Source of the DNA: Plecoglossus altivelis
Lineage: Eukaryota; Chordata; Actinopteri; Osmeriformes; Plecoglossidae
Length of the DNA stretch: 64,000 nt
Reading direction: 5' to 3'
Assembly (NCBI GenBank): GCA_036571765.1
Contig: BROE01000013.1
Span: 13,680,645-13,744,644, forward strand
A program made the position numbers and the translations under genes. Below, in pieces: positions 1 through 9,440 of this stretch. Below the pieces are notes generated by a model. The model did not search any database and had not been told where the DNA came from. It saw only the letters and a list, made by a program, of their open reading frames with translations. Numbering within the stretch: position 1 is the first letter of the stretch; each line of letters begins with the position of its first letter.

Positions 1-192
1 GGTGCCTTTCAACAAGCTGGCCCCAGTGCATTAGGGGTGAAGCTGATTGCATGATCCAACAGGAGTGTCCAGGTGAAATGGCTGTGCTGGAAAGGGTTAG
101 CTGGTACTCCATGCAGCCCTGTGTCAGCTCGTTGGTCAGACCACAGCTACCCCGGAGGGGCCCTGGCTGGTGAGACAACAGGAAGCTGATGT
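1..192. other. Unique intergenic sequence at window edge
   Basis: Non-repetitive mixed-composition DNA leading into the 45-bp minisatellite. I see no open frame of useful length, splice pair or known element. It is the only unique sequence left of the duplicated block, so it marks the left boundary of that block. Confidence 0.6.
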
Positions 193-660
193 GGACTTGG
201 TTCTGTGGCATCATGTGACACAGCTTGTGTTCAGGTAGAGCTGGGCTCTGTGGCATAATGTGACACGGTTCGTGTTCAGGTAGAGCTGGGCTGTGTGGTA
301 TCATGTGACACGGTTCGTGTTCAGGTAGAGCTGGGCTGTGTGGCATCATGTGACACGGTTCATGTTCAGGTAGAGCTGGATTGTGTGATATCATGTGACA
401 CGGTTTGTGTTCAGGTAGAGCTGGGCTGTGTGGCATCATGTGACACGGTTTGTGTTCAGGTAGAGCTGGACTGAGTGGTATCATGTGACATGGCTTGTGT
501 TCAGGTAGAGCTGGGCTCTGTGGCATGATGTGACACGGTCCGTGTTCAGGTAGAGCTGGGCTGTGTGGTATCATGTGACACGGTTTGTGTTCAGGTAGAG
601 CTGGACTGAGTGGTATCATGTGACATGGCTTGAGTTCAGGTAGAGCTGGACTGTGTGGCT
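193..660. repeat. 45-bp minisatellite, first array (10 units)
   Basis: Ten head-to-tail 45-bp units begin at 211, 256, 301, 346, 391, 436, 481, 526, 571 and 616, preceded by a degenerate partial unit. Units share TCATGTGACACGG, TGTTCAGGTAGAGCTGG and GTGTGGTA with a few substitutions and no indels. Because 45 is divisible by 3, frames stay open as 15-residue peptide repeats; these are not genes. Eight of ten units carry TCATGTGAC, which matches the M-box type of E-box bound by MITF/TFE factors (known motif; function here is not shown). Confidence 0.95.
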
Positions 661-1300
661 GTGTGCATATCTGACCTGTTCTGACTTCTGCACACACAGG
701 ATAACACTGAGCGGATTCACCTATGAAGAACATTTGCAACGCCTTGCCACACCCGGTCACACTGAGAGCAGTCATGATATACATTGACTGTAAGGGTAGA
801 AGTACAAACCGTGAGAGTATAAGTTGTCTACTTTTAGGATCATATGTGTGCGTTTATATGGGTGAAATTGTGATGCAGCTGTCCAAGATCATGTTAGCAT
901 GTCAGGGGCTTCATTGGCAACATTAGGCTAATTAGCATGGAACCATCTTGCTACGGTGACACGCGTGCGGGGAGTACAAAAAACACGCATCCCGTCACAC
1001 GTGTCATGGTTGCAGATGCCAGGAGCATCCTGACAGGCATCAGGCATCGCCACGCCAACGTCCGTCGGCCATCGCTGACGAAGAAACTGTCACGACAGAA
1101 AGAAAGCCGCCAAGACGCTCTCTCGACGCCAGCCGTTAATTAGACCCTCCAGATATGTCTACGGTTGAGAATGTTTGTAAGGGAGGACAGCACTTTGGGA
1201 AGTATTGGATCTGCTGCTGACAGAGGTGACAAACAAGACAGAAACCGCCCTCCTCAGAACCTGACAGGAGAATCACTTTCACTGTGAATGTGGGAGCCCA
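661..1300. other. CpG-rich unique core of the duplicated block
   Basis: Unique sequence with a CpG cluster at about 950-1140, including TGACACGCGTGC and GTCACACGTGTCA, both near-palindromic E-box-like sites, and the homeobox-type core CTAATTAGC at about 928. Short open frames at 723-926 and 937-1143 have no recognisable homology and are identical in copy 2, which says nothing about coding because the flanking non-coding DNA is equally identical. A regulatory element is a reasonable guess only. Confidence 0.3.
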
Positions 1301-1315
1301 CTGAATATATGGAGT

Positions 1316-1345
1316 GGGGAGGGTGGGGGCGGGGGAGGGGGGTGG
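1316..1345 (+). other. G-quadruplex-forming motif
   Basis: Five G-runs of 4, 3, 5, 5 and 6 bases separated by single non-G bases form a textbook intramolecular G-quadruplex sequence on the plus strand. The copy at 5062-5086 has shortened runs, as expected from homopolymer miscalls. Confidence 0.75.
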
Positions 1346-1399
1346 AGCGAAGGAGGGGGGATGAAACAGAAATCAGATTTAGACGCTCTGCTGCTCTCA

Positions 1400-1740
1400 C
1401 TCAAAAATATTTGTCAGGACTTAACTTCTTCCTTTCAGATTCTCACCCAAAATATTAATTTATTAAATTTCCTTTCCATTTAACGACCCCATTTGGAGAA
1501 TTTGCGTTTGATCCTCACCGGGTTGGCGAGGCGTGACGAGGGCGGCAAGGAGACGGATCCGTCAGCGTGTCACATAAATATCTTATTAGCCAGCGATCTT
1601 ATCATCATAAAGCCGCCCATTTATACAGTTAGGCATGTCATGTTGGTCAATTGCACAAAAACCCAACCGCATGCAATATTAAACCCTCAAATCTCATGCC
1701 AACTCCATTAGCTGGCCTTCTGAAGTTCGTTTTTTTCCCT
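1400..1740. promoter_or_regulatory. Candidate conserved non-coding element
   Basis: This AT-rich, non-repetitive stretch has dense homeodomain/POU-like cores (ATTAATTTATTAAATTT, CTTATTAGCC, CATAAATATC) beside a CpG-containing section (CACCGGGTTGGCGAGGCGTG). That texture is typical of enhancer-type conserved elements flanking developmental genes. The 72-codon frame at 1493-1711 is not recognisable as a protein. The element is repeated at 5141-5481. Cross-species conservation is inferred, not seen. Confidence 0.35.
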
Positions 1741-1869
1741 TGACATGCCCGTGTCATAAATCCCTCGTTTTTTTTCCTCTTTGCTGCTTTCTGTCTTCTC
1801 TCAGGGGAGAAGTACTGCATTTGAATTTACATGTGAAGGTAGTCAGTCACAGATGAAACTAGAGGCTTC

Positions 1870-2029
1870 CTGAGGCTTTGTACTAAACCAGAGGGAGGGG
1901 GGAGAGAGAAAGAGAGGGAGGGAGAGAGGGAGAGAGCGAGGGAGGGGAGTGAAAGAGTTAGAAGGGAGAGAGAAAAAGAAAGAGAAAATGAGGAAGAGGA
2001 GAACGAGTGAGAGGGGCAAGAGAGAGAGA

Positions 2030-2067
<38 letters not shown>

Positions 2068-2259
2068 AGATAAGGAGAAACTGAGAAACTACAGGCATGG
2101 CCTCACCTTCAAAAAACCTCTGCCAATCTGGAAGATCTGAAGTGTAACTCAAACTTGGATAAGCTATTACCAAAGCCTCTACTATAAACTATACATTAGC
2201 AACTATCAAACTGACTTTATCCAACAGTGCACCCTAGAGAGGGCGAGAGAGAGAGAGCG

Positions 2260-2295
<36 letters not shown>

Positions 2296-2390
2296 ACATC
2301 GAGAGATAAATAGAGAGACAAAAAGAGTGAGAAAGACAGTGAAAGAGAGAGGTAGATAGATAGAAAGAGAGAGAGGAAAAGGACACACTA
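1870..2390. repeat. Polypurine tract with (GA)n, copy 1
   Basis: Almost pure A/G from 1889 to 2083 and again from 2229 to 2385, including uninterrupted GA runs around 2030-2060 and 2262-2294. Between them, 2085-2225 is unique sequence that reappears at 6001-6170 with many single-base indels. ORFs here on either strand are Arg/Glu or Ser/Leu strings and are not genes. Confidence 0.9.
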
Positions 2391-2519
2391 TCTGTATTAT
2401 TATTCAGTTATCAGAGTTCTGTGGAGCAGAACTGACGCGGACAGGAGCAGATTTCCTGCTTCTCCCACTTCCATCTGCCACTCTACCATGCAGAGAGGGA
2501 CACGGGGGGACACGCACCG

Positions 2520-2600
2520 GGCAACACACACGCACGCGCACACACACACACACACACACGCACGCACACACACGCACACACACACACACACACACACAAC
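2520..2600. repeat. (AC)n microsatellite, copy 1
   Basis: AC run with several CGC interruptions. The matching tract at 6475-6560 differs by CC insertions and shifted boundaries. Confidence 0.95.
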
Positions 2601-2609
2601 CCTTTCCGG

Positions 2610-3235
2610 ACAGAACCTCACTGTTTAGTTGATCAGGTGCTCACCACTAGCCAGAGGCTGGCCTGCTGGTGCAGGAGATCCTTGGTCCAGAAGCTCAGTC
2701 AGGAGATGAACCATCCCCCTGCTCTCTGCTCCTTAGGGCTAAGCGTTGCTCCAACACCTGACGGACGCTGTGGACCGCAAAGAGAATCCATTTTCTTCTC
2801 ATCCCTACCGTCCGTCCTGAAAAAACACATCATTATTCGTTTTGTTGATGTTGTTGATCATCTAAATCACTGAGGATGCCTTTACATCCAATATACAGAT
2901 AAAAGCATACCCATGCAGATAAACATGCACACATAAACAGGCATACATGCATAAACCAAGCACATTCATGCACAGTGGACAAAAAGAATGTTGCATAGGA
3001 CTAGTACCGCTGTTTACTGAATGACTTGAAAGACCATCACAGCAAACGCCCGTATATATGGACATCAATTATTTTGTAATTGTAAAGGAGTACAGTACAC
3101 TAATTAATTAAAACTAGTATATCTTGCCATGCCAAAGGCAAAATTAATAATTAATAATTTATTAATATTCACAAGTAGCGCAGGGAATGTATTAAAATGA
3201 TTTCATGTGGCTGTGAGGCTGAATCTGCCGAAGCC
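2610..3235. other. Unique core with AT-rich element (repeated in copy 2)
   Basis: Unique DNA recurring at 6590-7215. The segment 3060-3170 contains TTATTTTGTAATTG, CTAATTAATTAAAACTAG and a run of AATTAATAATTAATAATTTATT, a cluster of homeodomain-type cores. It is a candidate regulatory element at low confidence; the short frames at 2637-2873 and 2862-3068 resemble no known protein. Confidence 0.25.
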
Positions 3236-3242
3236 TCTGGTT

Positions 3243-3892
3243 TGGTGTGTGTGCATTGTGTGTGAGGTGTGTTTGTGTGGTGTGTGTGCATGTGTGTGTG
3301 TGCGTTGTGTGTGACTGTGTTGCCATGTGTGTGTGTGCGTGTGTGTGTGTGGTGATGTGTGTGTGCATGATGTGTGTGATGCAATGGTGTGTGTGCGTGT
3401 GTGCGTGCATGTGTGTTTGTGTGTGTTCTGTGTGTGGGTGTGTGCATGATGCTGTGTGCTTGCATTGTGTTGTGATTGCATGTGTGTGTGTTAGCATGTG
3501 CTGTGTGTGTGTGCTGTGAAATGTGTGTGTGCGTGCAATGTGTGTGTGTGTGTGCGTTATTGTGTGCATTGTGTAGTGTTGTGCGTCGTGTGTGTGTGTG
3601 GTGCGTGTCGTGTGTGTATGTGTGTGTGCGTGCGTGTCTGTGTTGTTGCATGTGGCTATGTATGTTGTGTTATGTGTGTGGGGTGTGTTGTGTGTGGTTG
3701 CGTGCATTGTGTGTGTGTGTTTGTGCATGTGTGTGTGTGTGCGTGTGTGCATGTTGTGTGATCGTGTGTGTGTCTGTTGCGTGTGTGTGTGCGTGTGTTC
3801 GTGTTGTTTTGTATGTGTGTGTGTGCATGTGTGTGTGCATTTGTTGTTTTGTGTGTGTGTATGTGTGTGTGCATGTGTGTGTGCATTTGTTG

Positions 3893-3932
<40 letters not shown>

Positions 3933-3955
3933 GTGTGTGTGTGTGTTGTTTTGAG
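3243..3955. repeat. Degenerate (TG)n tract, copy 1
   Basis: About 710 bp of TG-dominated sequence with scattered GC, CA and TT interruptions, finishing with a purer TG run at 3896-3945. It generates open frames on both strands up to 269 codons, all Cys/Val or His/Thr strings, so none is a gene. The counterpart at 7215-8010 is heavily rearranged. Confidence 0.95.
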
Positions 3956-4226
3956 CTTGTGTTTGAGCAGAATTCCTGCCTTCCTTCGTGCCATGATCCA
4001 AGTTGGCAACTCAGCCCACGAGCAAGCAGTTGTTAGGAGGTCCTGGCAGGTGAGGGTTGGTCTCACCTTCTCTGGAACCAGCTTGTCGCTTGTCTTATGT
4101 TTTTTTGTGTGTGTGTGTATGTCACCAAGGCATTCAAAAGATGAGATTAAAATATGTATGCCCAAGCGTTCCTACTCCATATGTATGCTGTACAGTTCAA
4201 CACTCCATGTTAGAAACGTAAGGAAA
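3956..4226. other. Right end of duplicated block, copy 1
   Basis: Unique sequence. 3956-4090 aligns with 8011-8165 only roughly, with numerous single-base insertions, whereas 4120-4226 (from TGTATGTCACCAAGG) is essentially identical to 8200-8308. The join to the next 45-bp array is at 4226/4227. Confidence 0.85.
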
Positions 4227-4406
4227 TCATGTGACACGGTTTGTGTTCAGGTAGAGCTGGGCTGTGTGGTATCATGTGACACGGTTTGTGTTCAGGTAGA
4301 GCTGGGCTGTGTGGTATCATGTGACACGGTTTGTGTTCAGGTAGAGCTGGGCTGTGTGGTATCATGTGACACGGTTTGTGTTCAGGTAGAGCTGGACTGT
4401 GTGGCT
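4227..4406. repeat. 45-bp minisatellite, second array (4 units)
   Basis: Four units begin at 4227, 4272, 4317 and 4362. The first three are identical and the last carries the CTGGACTGTGTGGC ending also seen in the last unit of the first array. All four contain TCATGTGAC. Open frames translate to 15-residue repeats and are not coding. Confidence 0.95.
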
Positions 4407-5061
4407 GTGTGCATATCTGACCTGTTCTGACTTCTGCACACACAGGATAACACTGAGCGGATTCACCTATGAAGAACATTTGCAACGCCTTGCCACACCC
4501 GGTCACACTGAGAGCAGTCATGATATACATTGACTGTAAGGGTAGAAGTACAAACCGTGAGAGTATAAGTTGTCTACTTTTAGGATCATATGTGTGCGTT
4601 TATATGGGTGAAATTGTGATGCAGCTGTCCAAGATCATGTTAGCATGTCAGGGGCTTCATTGGCAACATTAGGCTAATTAGCATGGAACCATCTTGCTAC
4701 GGTGACACGCGTGCGGGGAGTACAAAAAACACGCATCCCGTCACACGTGTCATGGTTGCAGATGCCAGGAGCATCCTGACAGGCATCAGGCATCGCCACG
4801 CCAACGTCCGTCGGCCATCGCTGACGAAGAAACTGTCACGACAGAAAGAAAGCCGCCAAGACGCTCTCTCGACGCCAGCCGTTAATTAGACCCTCCAGAT
4901 ATGTCTACGGTTGAGAATGTTTGTAAGGGAGGACAGCACTTTGGGAAGTATTGGATCTGCTGCTGACAGAGGTGACAAACAAGACAGAAACCGCCCTCCT
5001 CAGAACCTGACAGGAGAATCACTTTCACTGTGAATGTGGGAGCCCACTGAATATATGGAGT

Positions 5062-5086
5062 GGGAGAGGTGGGGCGGGGGAGGGGG
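5062..5086 (+). other. G-quadruplex-forming motif, copy 2
   Basis: Counterpart of the motif at 1316, with G-runs of 3, 2, 4, 5 and 5. It still meets a relaxed quadruplex pattern but has shorter runs than copy 1. Confidence 0.6.
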
Positions 5087-5140
5087 TGGAGGAAGGAGGG
5101 ATGAAACAGGAAAGCAGATTTAGACGCTCTGCTGCTCTCA

Positions 5141-5481
5141 CTCAAAAATATTTGTCAGGACTTAACTTCTTCCTTTCAGATTCTCACCCAAAATATTAAT
5201 TTATTAAATTTCCTTTCCATTTAACGACCCCATTTGGAGAATTTGCGTTTGATCCTCACCGGGTTGGCGAGGCGTGACGAGGGCGGCAAGGAGACGGATC
5301 CGTCAGCGTGTCACATAAATATCTTATTAGCCAGCGATCTTATCATCATAAAGCCGCCCATTTATACAGTTAGGCATGTCATGTTGGTCAATTGCACAAA
5401 AACCCAACCGCATGCAATATTAAACCCTCAAATCTCATGCCAACTCCATTAGCTGGCCTTCTGAAGTTCGTTTTTTTCCCT
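5141..5481. promoter_or_regulatory. Candidate conserved non-coding element, copy 2
   Basis: Same sequence as 1400-1740, offset 3,741. Whether two genomic copies really exist depends on whether the 4-kb duplication is genuine. Confidence 0.35.
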
Positions 5482-5639
5482 TGACATGCCCGTGTCATAA
5501 ATCCCTCGTTTTTTTTCCTCTTTGCTGCTTTCTGTCTTCTCTCAGGGGAGAAGTACTGCATTTGAATTTACATGTGCACCCAGTATCAGTCACAACTATG
5601 AAACTAGTGAGGCTCCGAGGCCTTTCGTACGTAACACCA

Positions 5640-6350
5640 GAGGGAGGGGAGAGAGAGAAAGAAGGAGAGGAGAGAGAAAGGAAAAGAGACACGGAGGGAG
5701 AGACACGGAGAGACAGGGAGAGACAGAAAGACAGAGAGAGAAAAAAAAAGAGAAAATTGAGGAAAAGAGAGAGAACGAGTGAGAGCGCAAGAGAGAGAGA
5801 GAGACGTGAGAATAAGAGAGTATAGAGACGAACATGAGAAATGACGAGAGAGGAAGAGAGAGAGAAAGAGACTGAGAGACAGAAAGAGAGAAGGTGGGAG
5901 ACTGAAACAGAGATGATGTGAGGCGGAGAGAGTGAGACAGAGAGAGAAGACCAGAGAGAAGAGAGAGGAAGAATTAGAGAGAGAGAACGAGAGGGAAGAT
6001 AAGGAGAAACTGCAGAAATAAGCAGGCCCTCACCTCAAATAACACCTCTGCCAACTCTGAGATCTGGAAGTCCTACCACTCAAAACTTGCCCATAGCTAT
6101 ACCAAAGCCTCTACTCTTATAAACTATCACCCCAATTAAGCAAAGCTATCAAACTACTTTAGTCCAACAGTGCCACCCTAAGAGGCATGAGAGCACAGCA
6201 GACGAAGAGAGAGAGAGAGACGGAGAGAGAGAAGAGAAACATCGGAGAGAAAGTAAAATAGCAGAGACAAAAGAGTGGAGCAAGACAAGTGAAAGAGAGA
6301 GGCTAGATAGATAAGAAGAATAGAGAGGAAAAGGACACACTATCTGTATT
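5640..6350. repeat. Polypurine tract, copy 2 (irregular)
   Basis: A/G-rich sequence from 5640 to 6000 and 6195-6335, with 6001-6190 a degraded version of 2085-2230. Compared with copy 1 the GA runs are broken by stray C, T and A bases. Such noise is characteristic of uncorrected reads across simple repeats. Confidence 0.85.
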
Positions 6351-7214
6351 ATTATTCAGTTATCAGAGTTCTGTGGAGCAGAACTGACGCGGACAGGAGC
6401 AGATTTCCTGCTTCTCCCACTTCCATCTGCCACTCTACCATGCAGAGAGGGACACGGGGGGACACGCACCGGGCAACACACACGCACCCCCGCGCACACC
6501 ACACACACACACACACGCACGCACACACACGCACACACCACACACACACACCACACCACCCCTTTCCTTCTTCCGCCGAACAGAACCTCACCTGTTTTAA
6601 GTTATCAGGTGCTCACCCACTAGCCAGAGGCTGGCCTGCTGGTGCAGGAGATCCTTGGTCCAGAAGCTCAGTCAGGAGATGAACCATCCCCCTGCTCTCT
6701 GCTCCTTAGGGCTAAGCGTTGCTCCAACACCTGACGGACGCTGTGGACCGCAAAGAGAATCCATTTTCTTCTCATCCCTACCGTCCGTCCTGAAAAAACA
6801 CATCATTATTCGTTTTGTTGATGTTGTTGATCATCTAAATCACTGAGGATGCCTTTACATCCAATATACAGATAAAAGCATACCCATGCAGATAAACATT
6901 TGCAACACATGCATACAGGCATACATGCATAAACCAAGCACATTCATGCACAGTGGACAAAAAGAATGTTGCATAGGACTAGTACCGCTGTTTACTGAAT
7001 GACTTGAAAGACCATCACAGCAAACGCCCGTATATATGGACATCAATTATTTTGTAATTGTAAAGGAGTACAGTACACTAATTAATTAAAACTAGTATAT
7101 CTTGCCATGCCAAAGGCAAAATTAATAATTAATAATTTATTAATATTCACAAGTAGCGCAGGGAATGTATTAAAATGATTTTGTGGCTGTGAGGCTGATC
7201 TGCCGAAGCCTCTG

Positions 7215-8010
7215 TTTGTGTGTGTGCATGTGTGTGGGTGTGTTTGTGTGTGTGTGTGTGCATGTGTGTGTGTGCTGTGTGGTTGTGCAGTGTGTGGGTG
7301 CGTGTTGTGTGTGGTGTGTCTGTGGCGCATGCCCGGCCCTTGTGTGCATTGTGTGTGCGTGTATGTTTGAGTGGGGACAGAGAGAGTGTGTGTTTGCATG
7401 TGTTTGTGTGTGTGAATGTGTTTGACCATGTGTTTGTAACGTGAATGCGGCATGTGTCGTGATAGTAGCATGGTTGGATCATAATCTCTAAGGACACCCC
7501 ATGTGTGCGTCGCACTGTTGTGTCGAACCCTGTGTGTGTGTGCCATTGCGTGTTTTTTGAAGCGGTGAATGTGATCCCTGTGTGGTGCTGTGTGCCATGT
7601 TGTGTGCACTGTGCGTCGTGGTGTGTGTGCGACACCCGATGTGTGGGTGTGCAGTGTGTGTGCGTGCCGTGTCTGGTGCATGTGCATGTGCCATGGTGTG
7701 TGTTGTGTGCTGTGTGCTATGTGGGTGCGGTGCATGTGTGTGTGTGTTTGTGCAATGTATACAGTGAGTGTTTGCACAAATGTCTGTACATGTGTGTGTA
7801 CAAGTGTATGTCTGTCTGTGTGTGTGCGTGCCTGTGCGTGTGCGTGGTTCTGTTGTTTTGCCATGTGTTGTGGAAATGCCATCGTGTGTGCTTGCATTTG
7901 TTGTTTTTGTGGTGTGTATGTGTGTGATCCCACTGTGCTGTGTGTGTGTGTTGTGCTATGTGTGTTGTGTGGTGTGTGTGTCCTCGTGTGTGTGGTGTGT
8001 TGGTTGTTTC
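7215..8010. repeat. Degenerate (TG)n tract, copy 2
   Basis: About 800 bp of TG-dominated sequence. Unlike copy 1 it contains non-TG islands, such as 7320-7345 and 7432-7540. Open frames up to 283 codons on the minus strand are low-complexity and not genes. Confidence 0.9.
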
Positions 8011-8308
8011 GAGCTTTTTTGTTTGAGCAGGAATTTCCCCTGCTCCCTTCGAAAGAATTCGTGTCGTGTGTCCCAGGTTGGCCAACTCCAAGCCCACAGA
8101 GCAGCAGTGTTTAGGGGTCCTGACAGAGTGAGGGGTGGTCTCATCCCTCTCTGAACCAGCTTGTCAGTGTATATGTGTTTATGTTTGTGTGTGTGTGTGT
8201 ATGTCACCAAGGCATTCAAAAGATGAGATTAAAATATGTATGCCCAAGCGTTCCTACTCCATATGTATGCTGTACAGTTCAACACTCCATGTTAGAAACG
8301 TAAGGAAA

Positions 8309-9065
8309 AATGAAAATTCTACATTCAGACCTTCCTCTCAAAAGAGTAGATTTATTTACTATGTAAATGGCATGAAAGGAAATACACAATCTAGCATCAT
8401 CTCATTATCTTCTTTTTCAATTTCGAATGAATATTCAAACAACAAATGATTTGTGGTTATTTAAAATTCGTAATTAAAACAATTTGCTCCGCTATATCAT
8501 CCTCTCGTTTTATTGTTCAATATCTTTCACTGTCGTGTATAATGATTCATCATTCTGTCACGCACATACCCCCCCAACACACACAAATTGTTTCACCTCT
8601 AAATGAAAAAAAAAAAAATTAAAAATGAAAAAAAGATAATGACACTGTCTTTCCCAACATTCAAAAGTGTCTGTCCTTTAAAAGCAGGGGAGAGTGAGAG
8701 GGGGAGGAGAGGGTTGTTGGTGGTGGGGAGGTGTGGAGGAGGAGGGTGGGTGTGTTTAGTGTTTTTAATAAGCGTGCTCAGTACTATTGAGTTGGTTCCT
8801 TTGTTCATATGGTAAGATTAATTATGCTGTCAGACGCTCTCAAGGGCTGCTTAACAAAGATTCAGTGATATAATGGACCTTGCTACCGCTTGGCAATCAC
8901 AATCAGCCGCAGACAATTTCAAATCCTCCTTTGCACACTGGCAACCCCGGCAGCCTTTTCATCAAACACAAAGTCATTTTTGCCCAACAGACGGCAAGGC
9001 ATCCTTCACTCTCATCCAGAGATATGCATACTGCAGGTTCCACACACTCACTGTCTTGTAATCAC
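8309..9065. other. Unique intergenic DNA, A-rich and G-rich patches
   Basis: First single-copy sequence after the duplicated block. It includes an AT-rich section (8309-8520), an A-run at 8606-8617 and a G-rich plus-strand section at 8686-8752. The short frames at 8599-8815 and 8873-9061 are not recognisable. Confidence 0.5.
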
Positions 9066-9073
9066 AGAAGTAC

Positions 9074-9088
9074 GCTCACACACGCACG

Positions 9089-9144
<56 letters not shown>
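9074..9144. repeat. (AC)n microsatellite
   Basis: About 35 AC dinucleotides with three CGC interruptions at the left end and a perfect right end. Confidence 0.97.
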
Positions 9145-9147
<3 letters not shown>

Positions 9148-9299
9148 GTTGCCTGCGTTGTAACTGCTGCGTTGTGTGTCATTCTCATTCATTACTGAGG
9201 GGGTAACTCACAGCAGCTTGGAGACTGAGGACTTGCCTTCAAGGACAAAACAAGGAAACATAATTGAACGACACACAGGATTTGAACTCTCGTATTGTC

Positions 9300-9440
9300 A
9301 TCGACTCCCTCCGCCGCTCACGTCCTCCCCTCCGCCTCCTCCATCCCTTCCTTCTCCCCTCCCCTCCCCTCACCTCATCCCTGATCCATCTCTCCCTCTA
9401 CCTTCCTCCTTTCTCTCCATCCCTGCCTCCCTCTTTTGCC
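9300..9440. repeat. CT/CCT-rich pyrimidine tract
   Basis: C/T-rich stretch of irregular CTCC and CCT units. The Pro/Ser frames through it are compositional artefacts. Confidence 0.75.

Larger units (their letters stand above)
211..4226 (+). repeat. Large tandem duplication, copy 1
   Basis: Everything from the 45-bp array to the sequence ending CGTAAGGAAA recurs as copy 2 at 4227-8308. Offset is 3,746 at 723, 3,741 at 1493 and about 3,972 at 2637. The unique blocks (661-1300, 1400-1830, 2640-2930, 2960-3220, 4120-4226) look essentially identical. The purine, AC and TG tracts differ by many indels. Copy 1 has ten 45-bp units and copy 2 has four. The contrast between perfect cores and scrambled repeats suggests an assembly duplication or unpolished gap fill; a recent real duplication remains possible. 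Confidence 0.93.
4227..8308 (+). repeat. Large tandem duplication, copy 2
   Basis: Second copy of 211-4226. It ends at the same CGTAAGGAAA, after which unique sequence continues (AATGAAAATTC). Within it, 5640-6360, 6475-6600 and 7215-8165 show frequent single-base indels and irregular repeat interruptions relative to copy 1, while 4407-5040, 5100-5575, 6605-6895 and 8200-8308 look almost unchanged. That patchiness tracks sequencing difficulty rather than function. Confidence 0.93.

Noticed and set aside
1760..1806. Splice-acceptor-like pyrimidine run ending CTCTCAG, also at 5500-5544
   Set aside because: No open, recognisable exon or donor follows; the sequence runs straight into the purine tract.
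3169..4001. Long overlapping frames on both strands (up to 269 codons) in TG/AC tracts
   Set aside because: Pure translations of dinucleotide repeats (Cys/Val and His/Thr strings) that are open in several frames at once; no domains or splice structure.
4210..4530. 106-codon minus-strand frame with 15-residue repeats
   Set aside because: Produced by the 45-bp minisatellite, whose period is a multiple of three; the repeat explains the open frame entirely.
9275..9300. Minus-strand sequence resembling a tRNA B-box (GTTCAAATCC)
   Set aside because: The flanking bases do not pair as a T-arm or acceptor stem, and no A-box is present at the expected distance.
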